Assembly (NCBI GenBank): GCA_024282035.1
Contig: JAMWZR010000010.1
Coordinates: 1-64,000 of the forward strand
Source of the DNA: Nitrosomonas sp.
GTDB lineage: Bacteria > Pseudomonadota > Gammaproteobacteria > Burkholderiales > Nitrosomonadaceae
Reading direction: 5' to 3'
Length of the DNA stretch: 64,000 nt
Numbering within the stretch: position 1 is the first letter of the stretch; each line of letters opens with the position of its first letter. Position numbers and translations under genes: made by a program. This document shows positions 44,294 through 52,965 of this stretch, in pieces. The notes below the pieces were generated by a model. The model worked only from the letters and a program-made list of their open reading frames with translations. It had not been told where the DNA came from and searched no databases.

Positions 44294-45480
44294 CTATGGT
44301 AAATAATCTTCAAATGGACCGTGATTTACTGCCTTCCCTTCAGAGTCTCTCGTAATAACATTGCCATCAGGCGTTATGCCAGTCCAATCTTTTGGCTTTG
44401 GGTCATCCATAATGCGCCAACCCCTGCACTTAAGTGGCTGCACAAGCTGGGTTCCCAGCACAAGCAACGAGAATGGCAGGAATTGCTTCACCCGTGAGAT
44501 CGGCAAAACCCATCGGGTTGCTAGCCACATACCCATAAATATTGAGTCTTCCAGCGAGCCCGACTGGACCAGGCGATACATACCGTCCAGTCTCAGGCTC
44601 ATAGTATCTGAAGTAGTTGTAATGCAGATTTGTTTCTTTATCGAAATATTGCCCCGGGAATCTGGGATGATATTCAAACAACTGGGCATTGCCATCCGGG
44701 TCTTTATCAGGCAGATTGGCGCCAAATACATGGGCGTTCTCCCAATGCCAGACGATGGTGTTAGCAGTGTTCACGATCACTCTTGGCGTGTTGAGATGAT
44801 CGGCATGAATATAGTAAATCTGGATTGGGCTAGTGGCAGTGGCTTTGCGGATCACGGCCACCGGAATATCCTCCAGCCAGATGGTTTCCTGACACACTAG
44901 CCAGTCATCGGTTGGCGTAGCAGTGGATGCATTGTCCTTGTACTCGCCGATCAATTTCCCATCGGGGTCATAGAAAAACATGAACTTCGAACTCAATGGG
45001 CAATTTTTAGTGATGCGCTGATCCAAAGTATTGTATTTATGAGTATGTTCGGCATTGTTGATAGTGGTTGGGCTTGCCCGCCGCATTCCAGGTAAATGTC
45101 GTCAAACCATCGCTCAAGGAATTGCCGGCAGCATCATAGGTGTATGTTTTCATTACCGGCCCGGCCACAGATTGCAAGCGGTCACTGTTTGCTGCCAGAG
45201 TGTATAGGTAATTGGTGGCACCGATCTGAGTGTTCGTGCGGTTACTGCCGGCATCATAACACCAGAGCCTGAAACCGGTGGTGTCCGATTCACTGGTTAA
45301 ACGATCCAGTGCGTCATAATCATAGCTGCGGTTATATTCCGGATTGATATCGGTAGTACCGGTAATACGGCTAGCAGCATCGTAGGCCAATGTGCGAGTA
45401 TCGCTGCCGACACGGTGGGTCTTGAGTCGGCCATCGGAGTTAAAGGTGTACACATAGGTTTGGACGTTGTCCATATTAAG
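44294..45480 (-). pseudogene. Rhs repeat protein fragment B, frameshifted
   Basis: Read on the minus strand it starts abruptly near 45480 with YD-repeat sequence (YAFNSDGR-type, LAYDAASRITGTTD, YDYDALDRLTSESD, YDAAGNSLSDG), shifts frame near 45075 in a CCC run, continues through [34 protein letters not shown] and LNIYGYVASNP, then shifts again near 44445 into the tail DWTGITPDGNVITRD and HGPFEDYLP. The tip is thus present but out of frame. A full Rhs protein would be over 1000 residues; this is only the C-terminal piece. Secreted polymorphic toxin remnant. Confidence 0.82.
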
Positions 45481-45534
45481 CTTTCAAAGACTGGATTCAG
45501 TCAATTCCCGGATGACGCACGCTTATCCAGGTTA

Positions 45535-45867
45535 CTAGGTAAACCCAGTTTTATCTGGATCATGATTTCCCATCAACGAAAAGCATAACTCGCGAAGTTC
45601 ATATAAGGTACGATTAATCAGATTTCTTTCTTCCGTGCTCAGCGGCCTATTATTTTCATCGAGGCATACAGCAAATATCTCATCGAGCACTCCCCATTTA
45701 CGTATCAACTCATTTCGTTGAGAAAGTGAAAAATTTTCTAGTGCCCTTATTAATCCTTCGATATTAGAAACCAAGGACGATAAGCTAAGATTTCCTTCCT
45801 CAAAGCTATTAATACATTTAACAAGTCGATCAAGTTGACGCAAGTTATATTCACTTAAAATTGCCAT
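45535..45867 (-). CDS. Candidate immunity protein for the Rhs tip A
   Basis: 110 residues, helical, acidic and leucine-rich: AILSEYNLRQLDRLVKCINS, LSLSSLVSNIEGLIRALENF, RNELIRKWGVLDEIFAVCLD. Not a family I can name with certainty, though similar proteins occur as immunity proteins beside contact-dependent toxins. Its ATG follows the toxin TAA with no gap (TAAATG), which argues for translational coupling and a toxin-immunity pair. It appears intact. Confidence 0.6.
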   Translation of the reverse strand: MAILSEYNLRQLDRLVKCINSFEEGNLSLSSLVSNIEGLIRALENFSLSQRNELIRKWGVLDEIFAVCLDENNRPLSTEERNLINRTLYELRELCFSLMGNHDPDKTGFT

Positions 45868-46600
45868 TTAATCCTCCATAGTTCTGCGAAGGCCGGAGGG
45901 CAGACCCCACCGGACTGACACCGTGTTTCCGGTATTGTGGTTAACAACGATAGTGACATTAATCACCACACTATAATACTGGGATGTTGAAGAGGTCTTA
46001 CCAAGATACTCAGAGCCTGTAGTAATTGTGTTGTTTACAACAGATGGCGGTATTCCACGAGCTTGCATTAGATCAAATGCATGTCCAGAAAAATTTCTAC
46101 CACAAACATTTCCACCTGGCTGTTGCGCTTTAGGTAGTACCTGAAACTGACTTCTCGAGCTACCAACAGGATAGTTTGCCGTTCGAGGTGGAGCATTATC
46201 AATACTGAGACAAAATCGCCCATAACTCCACCCCCCAGGACGATTGCCTGGGTTTAATGCAATGCTTTTTGGATTGCCACCTCCACGATTTCTGGCTAAT
46301 CCATTAAAATCGATCCAGCTGATCGGGTCATTTTCAACATATCCATAAACATTCAATCCCCCCGCCAACCCAACCGGATCAGGCGACACATACCGCCCCG
46401 TTTCAGGCTCATAGTAACTATCGTTTCGTTTGCCGAAAGAATCACCAGATACTTGAAGCCAATTATGTGGGCGAACGTGTATTGATTGCACCAGAAACAT
46501 GTGGCGACTTTCAGACCACGGCAACACCGGGCAGGTCAAAAGTATAGCTGACTGGTTTTGTAGACCGTTTGCAGCGTCATATTTTTGTGTGCGGGAAATC
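45868..46600 (-). pseudogene. Orphan Rhs C-terminal tip A with toxin domain
   Basis: The minus frame is open from about 46620 to 45868. From about 46425 it has the Rhs core end: [20 protein letters not shown], then [20 protein letters not shown]. The variable tip follows (about 120 residues), ending with [20 protein letters not shown], then [13 protein letters not shown], which looks like a small DUF4258/BECR-type RNase toxin. No Rhs body or secretion part is attached, and only weak Rhs-like wording (KYDAANG) precedes it, so it is an orphan tip. The toxin-like tip itself looks intact. Confidence 0.7.
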
Positions 46601-46631
46601 TGGATGGGGGTATACCCCAGTCAGTGACATA

Positions 46632-46665
46632 ATCAGAGGTTTGTCAAAAACCTACGACCTCTGAT
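46632..46665. repeat. 9-bp inverted repeat at the edge of the Rhs array
   Basis: ATCAGAGGT (46632-46640) and ACCTCTGAT (46657-46665) are perfect inverted repeats 16 bp apart. The place, between the minus-strand Rhs array and the next plus-strand gene, would suit a terminator for neither; an element end or a protein site is possible. Confidence 0.4.
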
Positions 46666-46751
46666 CCTTAGAGAGATCGCTTAGAGGTGTGCTCAAAAAA
46701 ACGAATTGGAAAGTGGGTAGGTATTGGAGAAATGAACTTAAAGAGATCGAC

Positions 46752-47021
46752 ATGAAGAAATGTATTAAGTACCAGGCACCATTTGAAGAAACAACAAACA
46801 ATGGAAGAAACAAATCCTATTGTTCGGTTGCATGCAGGCGATCCACTGAACTAGAGATAAGGCGGATCAACGACCGAATAGCAGGATTGGAGAAAGTCTC
46901 TGAAAGCTACAGAATGAATATCCTGGTTCTTGAGCTTTACGGTTCGGAAGAAAGTGTAAATGCTGAACTCAACAGGCAGGAAATCAGGTTGAAGGAACTG
47001 CTGTCCGTAATGACTGACTGA
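46752..47021 (+). CDS. Small zinc-ribbon-like protein of unknown function
   Basis: 89 residues from ATG 46752. It has MKKCIKYQAPFEE, then NGRNKSYCSVACRRSTELEI, then a helical charged tail rich in Glu, Arg and Leu. The layout is that of a treble-clef finger (CxxC ... CSxxC), but the first pair reads CIKYQ, so the second Cys is replaced (Tyr). A helical coil follows, as in small proteins of mobile elements. Function unknown; DNA binding is a guess. Confidence 0.55.
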   Translation: MKKCIKYQAPFEETTNNGRNKSYCSVACRRSTELEIRRINDRIAGLEKVSESYRMNILVLELYGSEESVNAELNRQEIRLKELLSVMTD

Positions 47022-47505
47022 TTAAAGTTGAAATCGATCAGAATGACTGTCTAAAAATTGGGCAGCGATTAAAAATAAATAACTCTATTAACATAAAGTT
47101 ATTTATCCATTGTGAATGACACTGCCCCACCACTCTACAATCCACACACATCCGCATCAGCCCATATAATATCCTGAATAGATTATTGCAATCGACTTGC
47201 CTTTCGTGGCAGTCCAAAATAATCCATTGGAAGTCAGCAAAAAAGTATGGTAATAAAGCGTAGTAACAATTTTTGCCAAAACAATTGCCATTTCATGCCC
47301 ATCATGGACTCCTTGATTAATGTAACTTGTAAGAATCCACTTACCCATGACAACAAACCTCACAAGCAGCATGACAGACAGGGTATTAATCATTCGGTAT
47401 ATCTAGACGATTACAAGTATTGGCAGCTGCGATGACCAAAATTTTTATCATCAACATCAAATCAGTTGTAGTGTCCCAGTTTACATTTCCACCATGTGAG
47501 AAATC
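47022..47505. other. Intergenic region with one doubtful reading frame
   Basis: About 480 bp. A 78-codon minus-strand frame (47157-47393) has hydrophobic and aromatic stretches (IVTTLYYHTFLLTSNGLFW) that could be the remains of an immunity-type protein, but there is no ribosome site or homologue that I can name. No other feature is seen. Confidence 0.35.
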
Positions 47506-48159
47506 TTGAATCCGCTAGAACTCATAACATTCGATGATACCGACTTTGAATCCCAAGGCGACATCGACGGCAGGCGTGTATGGTATAGCCCCGCAAACGA
47601 TGGGGTCGGTCTTTATTGCTTTGGTGTACCGCCAGACATCATTTACGATCTTGCTGACATGCAAGCGATTCGTAATTTCTACCGTCAAACGGCATCAAAA
47701 GCAGGTCTTGCAATCATCGAGGTCGATACTGCCATGATTGAGAACTGTAAGGTTATCCGGACAATTATCAAAGTCCCGCAGCAACCTAGCGGCATGACGT
47801 ACCTAGGTTCTATCACTTTGCCATTTCGTGATTTCAGCTATGTCTTGAAAGTACAATGTGCTGAACAGGGTGTCACCGGATTACGTGAAGCTGTCGTGCT
47901 TGACCAACTGATCAAAAGCGATACAGTTACATTCTTACCGGAAGAAGGCGAAATTCAAGGATGGATGCAGGATCCCTACGATCCTGCAATTCAAGCTCCA
48001 TTGATGCGAAATCGATCAGAGGCCATCGAGTACGACGAAACATTTCCCGATCACCCGCTATCCCGTGCCCGCCAAGTTCTCAATCATATTCAGAAAACTA
48101 TGGTAATCGCCCCAGAGATACGCAGCGCACCTCCATTTGTTGGCCAAGCCCAAAACTAA
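47506..48159 (+). CDS. Hypothetical protein
   Basis: 217 residues, apparently from TTG at 47506; no ATG lies near the start. It begins NPLELITFDDTDFESQGDID, has WYSPANDGVGLYCFGVPPDI and a middle part (VIRTIIKVPQQPSGMTYLGS) that reads as a compact alpha/beta protein without a signal or membrane segment. The C terminus is a polar helix ending SAPPFVGQAQN. I do not recognise a family. It lies in the accessory region beside Rhs tips and could belong to their neighbourhood (adaptor or immunity), but this is only position. Confidence 0.6.
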   Translation: MNPLELITFDDTDFESQGDIDGRRVWYSPANDGVGLYCFGVPPDIIYDLADMQAIRNFYRQTASKAGLAIIEVDTAMIENCKVIRTIIKVPQQPSGMTYLGSITLPFRDFSYVLKVQCAEQGVTGLREAVVLDQLIKSDTVTFLPEEGEIQGWMQDPYDPAIQAPLMRNRSEAIEYDETFPDHPLSRARQVLNHIQKTMVIAPEIRSAPPFVGQAQN

Positions 48160-48213
48160 CCCAAAACTTGGTGGAAGCGCTGGTAACAAGAAAATATGAT
48201 AGCCGTTTTGTGA

Positions 48214-49110
48214 ATGGCCCATATCGGGTTAAATGCTAAAAATATGGGAAAATCGTCTTCTGAATCATTTTCTTCAAATTCAATGCTTTCTACACCTAAA
48301 GAAAGTGTAACAGTCATTGGTGCACCGTCAGGATTCGAGCCTGCTATCGTTTGTTCCATTTGGCGTCATATCGAAGCTTGCGGGACGGCAGTTGTTCCTG
48401 GGACTGTACCTGCAAATGTTTATGCCTGTTTGAATGTAATAACAGACGGTGATGTAAAAATCTGCGGTGCTTCAGGAGAATCGCTTCCTCATCTATTTCT
48501 GACAGGCCCTTTTTCCACGCCAGTAAAGACATTCGCATTCGCCCCACTGAATTCTTTGAGTATCGTTCTCCAACCCTGGTTGCTGCAAACATGGTTTGAT
48601 CTTGACCTGAGGGATATGGCAAATGCGATTATCGATGCCGCATATGTACCCCGTCTCAATGATCCATGCGTGACCGACGCTCTTCGATCCACTACTTTTG
48701 AGCCCAGCCTTCTGGAATCGGCATTAGCAATGCTTTCCGTTCCGCACCCAGATCCTGATCACGAGGCTAGCGTGATGGCCAATCTGCTTTTCGAGACGCA
48801 GAGTATTTCAGAAACGGCATCCCGGCATGGTATTGGCGTGCGTCAGATGGAACGCCGATTTGTACGATATTTCGGACTCAGCCCAAAGGAATGGTTGCGC
48901 GTCAAACGTTTTGAAGGCTCGCTGGTTAAATTGGCCGATGACAAAGAATCATTGGCTAGTGTGGCTGCAGACGCGGGCTATTCCGACCAGTCCCACATGA
49001 CTCGTGACTATCGGCGCACAACGGGTTTTACACCCAATCAAACCAGAGAAGGCATGAATAGCGAAACACCCGGCTATTGGGCATTCAAACCGGCAAAAGT
49101 GATGTTCTAA
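48214..49110 (+). CDS. AraC-family transcriptional regulator
   Basis: 298 residues; an ATG at 48244 is an alternative start. The last 100 residues have two helix-turn-helix motifs of AraC/XylS type: SISETASRHGIGVRQMERRF, GLSPKEWLRVKRFEGSLVKL, then SLASVAADAGYSDQSHMTRD and FRRTTGFTPNQ-like end. The N-terminal 140 residues are a cupin-like ligand domain (VPANVYACLNVITDGDVKI, FTGPF segment) of the DUF6597 sort. It likely controls the glycosyltransferase gene 100 bp downstream. Ligand unknown. Confidence 0.85.
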   Translation: MAHIGLNAKNMGKSSSESFSSNSMLSTPKESVTVIGAPSGFEPAIVCSIWRHIEACGTAVVPGTVPANVYACLNVITDGDVKICGASGESLPHLFLTGPFSTPVKTFAFAPLNSLSIVLQPWLLQTWFDLDLRDMANAIIDAAYVPRLNDPCVTDALRSTTFEPSLLESALAMLSVPHPDPDHEASVMANLLFETQSISETASRHGIGVRQMERRFVRYFGLSPKEWLRVKRFEGSLVKLADDKESLASVAADAGYSDQSHMTRDYRRTTGFTPNQTREGMNSETPGYWAFKPAKVMF

Positions 49111-49211
49111 CTGACCGAATGCGGAAAATGTCGTTATTATTCAATACGCACGGCTGATTGACTATTAACCTGCTTCAAATCCATAAAATATTTTGAGGCA
49201 GGAATTGAAAT

Positions 49212-50477
49212 ATGCGCAAGATTAAACGAGCTGTGGTGATGGCAGTGGGTTCGGGGGGTGATGTTGTACCAATGGCATCGATCGCCGCCAAGCTCGCGGA
49301 TCGTGGGTTGGAGAGCACGTTGCTTGCGCCAGAACGCTACCAGCATTTTACCGAAGGTACAACGGCAAAATTTCAGTCGATCGGTGCAGATACAGTATTT
49401 TCAGAAGTTTTTGATGGAAATGACATTTGGCATCCGTTGAAAGGATTGAGAATAGCATGGCGCTATTACGGTGCAGCCATGCGTTCAGGATTGCAGATAC
49501 TGCGTCAGGGCTGGGATTCTACCGATACGATTCTTGTGAGTTCATCATTTGCGGTTGCGGCACGCCTCGCGGAGGAGCTTGATGGTTACCGCAATACGAC
49601 GGTACATCTATCTCCCTCAATTATTTTCTCGGCACATCAGCCATCAACATGGCCTTCTTTCTCCATACCCCCGGATTGGCCCCTGCTCCTGAAGCGCTGG
49701 ATGATGACAGCCGCAGAGCGGTGTGTCACTGATCCTGTGATAGGTGCGCAAATTAATCCATACCGCACGGAGCTTGGTCTTTCACCGCAAAAACATTTCT
49801 TCTCCAAATGGCTGCATTCACCTCGGCGGGCAATTTATGGTTTTCCCGAATGGTTTGCTACTCCAGCCGAAGATTGGCCAGCCAATGGCACATTCGCTGG
49901 ATTTCCAGACGGGATCAATCGCAATCATCTGCTGCCTGGTAAATTGGAAGCCTTCCTGCGCAATGGAACCGCCCCTGTGGTTGTGATCACTGCCGGTAGT
50001 GCCGTGGCGTCAAGACCGGGCTGGGTAGATCTTATGATCGATTTTTCGGTCAAGCAAGGCGCACGCGTTGTGGTAATCGAGCCAGTTTCTCATGCAGATC
50101 GAGAAGATAAGTTTGTTTTCCGGATCCCTTTCGCACCTTTCGAAGCGCTGCTTGGCCGAGTCCATCTGATCATACATCATGCGGGTATTGGCACGATGGC
50201 TGAGGCTATGCGTGCCGGGATACCCCAATTGTTAGTGCCGATGGCGCACGATCAGGCCGACAATGCGACCAGACTCCAGAAACTGGGCTTGGGGCGAAGG
50301 ATTGATCCGTTATCAAATCGTGCTGCCATCGAAGCAGTTTGGCATTGGGCTTTCAATCCCAATTTCAGGAAGACACTCCAACAGACAAAGCAAAAACTTA
50401 TGGCTGAGGGTGATGGTGCAAATCGGATTGCAGAGATTGTACTTGTCGATCTTACCGATGAACAATTAGAAAATTAA
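49212..50477 (+). CDS. UDP-glycosyltransferase-like (GT1) protein
   Basis: 421 residues. Two-domain GT-B fold: the N-terminal start VVMAVGSGGDVVPMASIAAK is the acceptor domain, and the C-terminal part has VVVITAGSAVASRP and the donor-binding signature HHAGIGTMAEAMRAGIPQLL then VPMAHDQADNATRLQKLGLG. Cytoplasmic. Members move a sugar from UDP to a lipid, polyketide or other small molecule. GAGGCAGG lies before the ATG. It follows an AraC regulator and is in the AT-mixed accessory region, so acquisition by transfer is possible. Confidence 0.85.
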   Translation: MRKIKRAVVMAVGSGGDVVPMASIAAKLADRGLESTLLAPERYQHFTEGTTAKFQSIGADTVFSEVFDGNDIWHPLKGLRIAWRYYGAAMRSGLQILRQGWDSTDTILVSSSFAVAARLAEELDGYRNTTVHLSPSIIFSAHQPSTWPSFSIPPDWPLLLKRWMMTAAERCVTDPVIGAQINPYRTELGLSPQKHFFSKWLHSPRRAIYGFPEWFATPAEDWPANGTFAGFPDGINRNHLLPGKLEAFLRNGTAPVVVITAGSAVASRPGWVDLMIDFSVKQGARVVVIEPVSHADREDKFVFRIPFAPFEALLGRVHLIIHHAGIGTMAEAMRAGIPQLLVPMAHDQADNATRLQKLGLGRRIDPLSNRAAIEAVWHWAFNPNFRKTLQQTKQKLMAEGDGANRIAEIVLVDLTDEQLEN

Positions 50478-50687
50478 GCGTATAAAAACCAAATGTCACC
50501 AATCTGGTTGACTTGGGTATCCGGTTAGTTTTTCCCAATAGACAAACTAGGCGGATAGTGGATCTGATATTCAGAACTGAAAAGTGACATGACAGAAAAT
50601 TTCACAACAAGCGATTGGATGAATTAATTAATAACATCTCCCCAGATGCAATTGCAGAGCTGGGAGAGATAAGGTCACATGAATAAA

Positions 50688-51479
50688 CTATTGATTTGTC
50701 AGAATCGATCTTCCATTGAGACCTTGTGCTGTCCTGGCATTGTTCGTATAGAACGTTTTCATTTTATCCAGTTGTGCTTGAGAAATCGTGATGATTTCAG
50801 ATAACAAGTACCATTGCACCCCTTCACTGCACGGAGGTGTAGTCAATGAACCAGCAAAGGTGTAATACTTAAGATTCTCGAGATCAACGGCGGGCAGCAA
50901 TTGCGCTGGATCGAACTGAATACCCGAGGTTGAATTCTTTCCACCTTCTTCCGTCGGCATATTGTCAAGAATGGTCTGGAACAGGGCATTTTCAGTACCA
51001 ACGTCGATTGCTACACCCAGCACAGCAATCCTTCCATCTCCATTGATGTGTACAAAATGTAATTCTGCTGGAAACTTTTTATCGCCGATTACATGCTCGC
51101 TGGGTTCGTGAAAGTGTAATTGAATGAGTGGGAGTGTTTCCTCACCAACCTTCAATCCACCAGCAAAACTACTAGAAGTATTGACCTGTATCGCATGCCC
51201 CGTGTTGAAGAACTCTGGTGTATCTGTACCATACGTAACCGCGAGTTTGTTTAAAGGCTTCGAATTATCAAAAGTGGCTGCTGCCAGATCGATGGGTGAT
51301 TGGTGTGTACCCACACCACACTCCGCAAAAGGGAAATTTAGCGGTAGTGTCTTCGTCGTATCTTCAACAGCCCACCAGGTAGCTTGTTCATCATGAGTCC
51401 AGTGAGGTGCAGCAACGGCTATGCACGTATAGCCGGTAACAATTATAGAAGCCAGATTTGCCAATATTTTAGTTTTCAT
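50688..51479 (-). CDS. Secreted alpha-carbonic anhydrase
   Basis: 263 residues with a signal peptide (ASIIVTGYTCIAVAAPHW). The alpha-CA pattern is clear: CGVGTHQSPIDL, LIQLHFHEPSEH with two zinc His, AELHFVHI with the third His, and the C-terminal SLTTPPCSEGVQWYLL. Two cysteines (in ECGVG and PPCSE) can form the family disulphide in the periplasm. It speeds CO2/bicarbonate exchange, useful for an autotroph. GGAGAA precedes the ATG. A small secreted protein gene lies 33 bp upstream on the same strand. Confidence 0.93.
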   Translation of the reverse strand: MKTKILANLASIIVTGYTCIAVAAPHWTHDEQATWWAVEDTTKTLPLNFPFAECGVGTHQSPIDLAAATFDNSKPLNKLAVTYGTDTPEFFNTGHAIQVNTSSSFAGGLKVGEETLPLIQLHFHEPSEHVIGDKKFPAELHFVHINGDGRIAVLGVAIDVGTENALFQTILDNMPTEEGGKNSTSGIQFDPAQLLPAVDLENLKYYTFAGSLTTPPCSEGVQWYLLSEIITISQAQLDKMKTFYTNNARTAQGLNGRSILTNQ

Positions 51480-51512
51480 GAATAAATTCTCCGTTCACAA
51501 AATGTCATGGAA

Positions 51513-51764
51513 TTAACATGTATGTTTTCTGCAATAATCAACCATAGGTGGCTTTTTATCCTGACTATCATCTTGTAATGACTGTGATTCTGCTTTTTTA
51601 GCGGATGCATTTGAGGATGATGATTGCGGGGTCAAGCTGGTATTACTTGATGAATTCTTGAGTTGGCTGGAATCAAGTAACTGCTTTGGCTGATCCCCGC
51701 CCGATTCTGCAAAACATGAAACACTTAAACTTAATACTGCGGCTAAAAATAGTTTTATAAGCAT
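51513..51764 (-). CDS. Small secreted Ser-rich protein with CX4C tail
   Basis: 83 residues from ATG 51764 (GAGGAAATC before it); the frame continues upstream but that part is unlikely. Signal peptide LFLAAVLSLSVSCFAES, then a low-complexity Ser/Gln/Asn/Lys linker, then the end PMVDYCRKHTC. The cysteine-containing tail at the very C terminus is unusual, and could bind metal or form a disulphide. Adjacent and co-oriented with the carbonic anhydrase gene, 33 bp apart, so co-transcription is likely. Function unknown. Confidence 0.7.
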   Translation of the reverse strand: MLIKLFLAAVLSLSVSCFAESGGDQPKQLLDSSQLKNSSSNTSLTPQSSSSNASAKKAESQSLQDDSQDKKPPMVDYCRKHTC

Positions 51765-52002
51765 GATTTCCTCATCTATTAAGTATACAAATCGCATCCA
51801 TATGAAAAATATGGAATGCACTTTTCAAGCTATCATGAAACTGTAAAGAAAATGTTAACAAAAACAATTACTAGCAGTAATGTCTTTATAATCAAACTAT
51901 GATATCCCTTTGTCTGCAGGGATAATTTGGTGTGATAACGTCAATGATAAAAAATAAAAATCAGAATGTTCTCTCCCTTTGATTACGTTTATTCTTACTT
52001 AA

Positions 52003-52521
52003 TTAGATCAGTTTCTCGAGATACTCGATCGTCAATCCTGGAACCTTGGGTATCCCCATGCCCAGATGCAGCGGGTAGGACTCAACCCGCCCCGTTGGAA
52101 CATACCCTCTGCGGCGATAGAATGCGATTAGCTCTTGACGCTGGGAAACGACAAACATAATAAATTTGCGCACACCCATCGTGCTCAATGCAAACATTTC
52201 GGCCTGCATTAATACCTGTTTCCCCAGTCCCTTTTTCTGCAAACCCGGATCGACTGCAAAGAAACCGATATAGGCATGTGCATTTTCATGCACGACACAA
52301 ATGCATGCTGCCAGTTTCTGCTGCCAGTAGCTCACCAGAAAACAAGCTTCCGGATTCGACAGTACTCTTACGATTTCATCCTGACTGGTTCGCATTCCAT
52401 CGATAATCGCGGTTTCCCGGGTCCAGCCAGTTGGTCCGCGATAGCTCAAATTGACAAGATCGGCAATAGCCTGAGCGTCTCTGGAATCTGCCTGATATAA
52501 ATGGAAGCCCGACAGATTCAC
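52003..52521 (-). CDS. GNAT-family N-acetyltransferase
   Basis: 172 residues from GTG 52521. GNAT motif A is readable: YIGFFAVDPGLQKKGLGKQV, with the Q/RxxGxG/A pyrophosphate loop (QKKGLGK), followed by QAEMFALSTMGVRKFIMFVV and FYRRRGYVPTGRVESYP. It transfers an acyl group from CoA to an unknown amine. No operon partners: about 480 bp from the small protein upstream in position and 60 bp from the next gene on the same strand. Confidence 0.85.
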   Translation of the reverse strand: MNLSGFHLYQADSRDAQAIADLVNLSYRGPTGWTRETAIIDGMRTSQDEIVRVLSNPEACFLVSYWQQKLAACICVVHENAHAYIGFFAVDPGLQKKGLGKQVLMQAEMFALSTMGVRKFIMFVVSQRQELIAFYRRRGYVPTGRVESYPLHLGMGIPKVPGLTIEYLEKLI

Positions 52522-52581
52522 AAGCCAGCTTTGTCAAATGAATAATGAATTGAAGAACGGATGAAAAGCATCGGCAAAATT

Positions 52582-52962
52582 TCACATACCGATCGTAGGA
52601 TCCTTGTTGATGGCTACCAATACGATATACGCAAACACACATTGCGCCGCAAGCCAGGCCGAAATTTTTACAGATCGTGTTTTGCCAAAACGCAATGCAA
52701 TCATACCGAGTCCGATATAGCACAGTAGACCGATCACTTTGGCCGTCAACCAGACATGCTCCAAAGGAAACTGCTGTATCGTTATTGCAAGAGCAATAGC
52801 GCTGGTTAACAGAATGGTATCGATGATGTGAGGCAAAACTTTCACCCAGCGTTGATGCAATGCCGGTGAATCACGCATCATCCATATTCCGCGAACGAAA
52901 AAGAACGTGTAGCTGACTACAACGCTACCAATATGAATTATTTTGAGTAATGCGTAGCTCAT
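52582..52962 (-). CDS. SirB family membrane protein
   Basis: 126 residues with four membrane segments. The start MSYALLKIIHIGSVVVSYTF, then RGIWMM, and PHIIDTILLTSAIALAI match the SirB2 pattern. Function of SirB2 is unknown. It follows the CopD-like gene with a 3-bp gap (stop at 52966), so the two form a unit. Confidence 0.85.
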   Translation of the reverse strand: MSYALLKIIHIGSVVVSYTFFFVRGIWMMRDSPALHQRWVKVLPHIIDTILLTSAIALAITIQQFPLEHVWLTAKVIGLLCYIGLGMIALRFGKTRSVKISAWLAAQCVFAYIVLVAINKDPTIGM

Positions 52963-52965
52963 GGT

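Noticed and set aside
40714-48200. Genomic island with attachment site at tRNA-Ser
   Set aside because: No second copy of the tRNA 3' end and no integrase gene were found in the window, so the island boundary cannot be supported.
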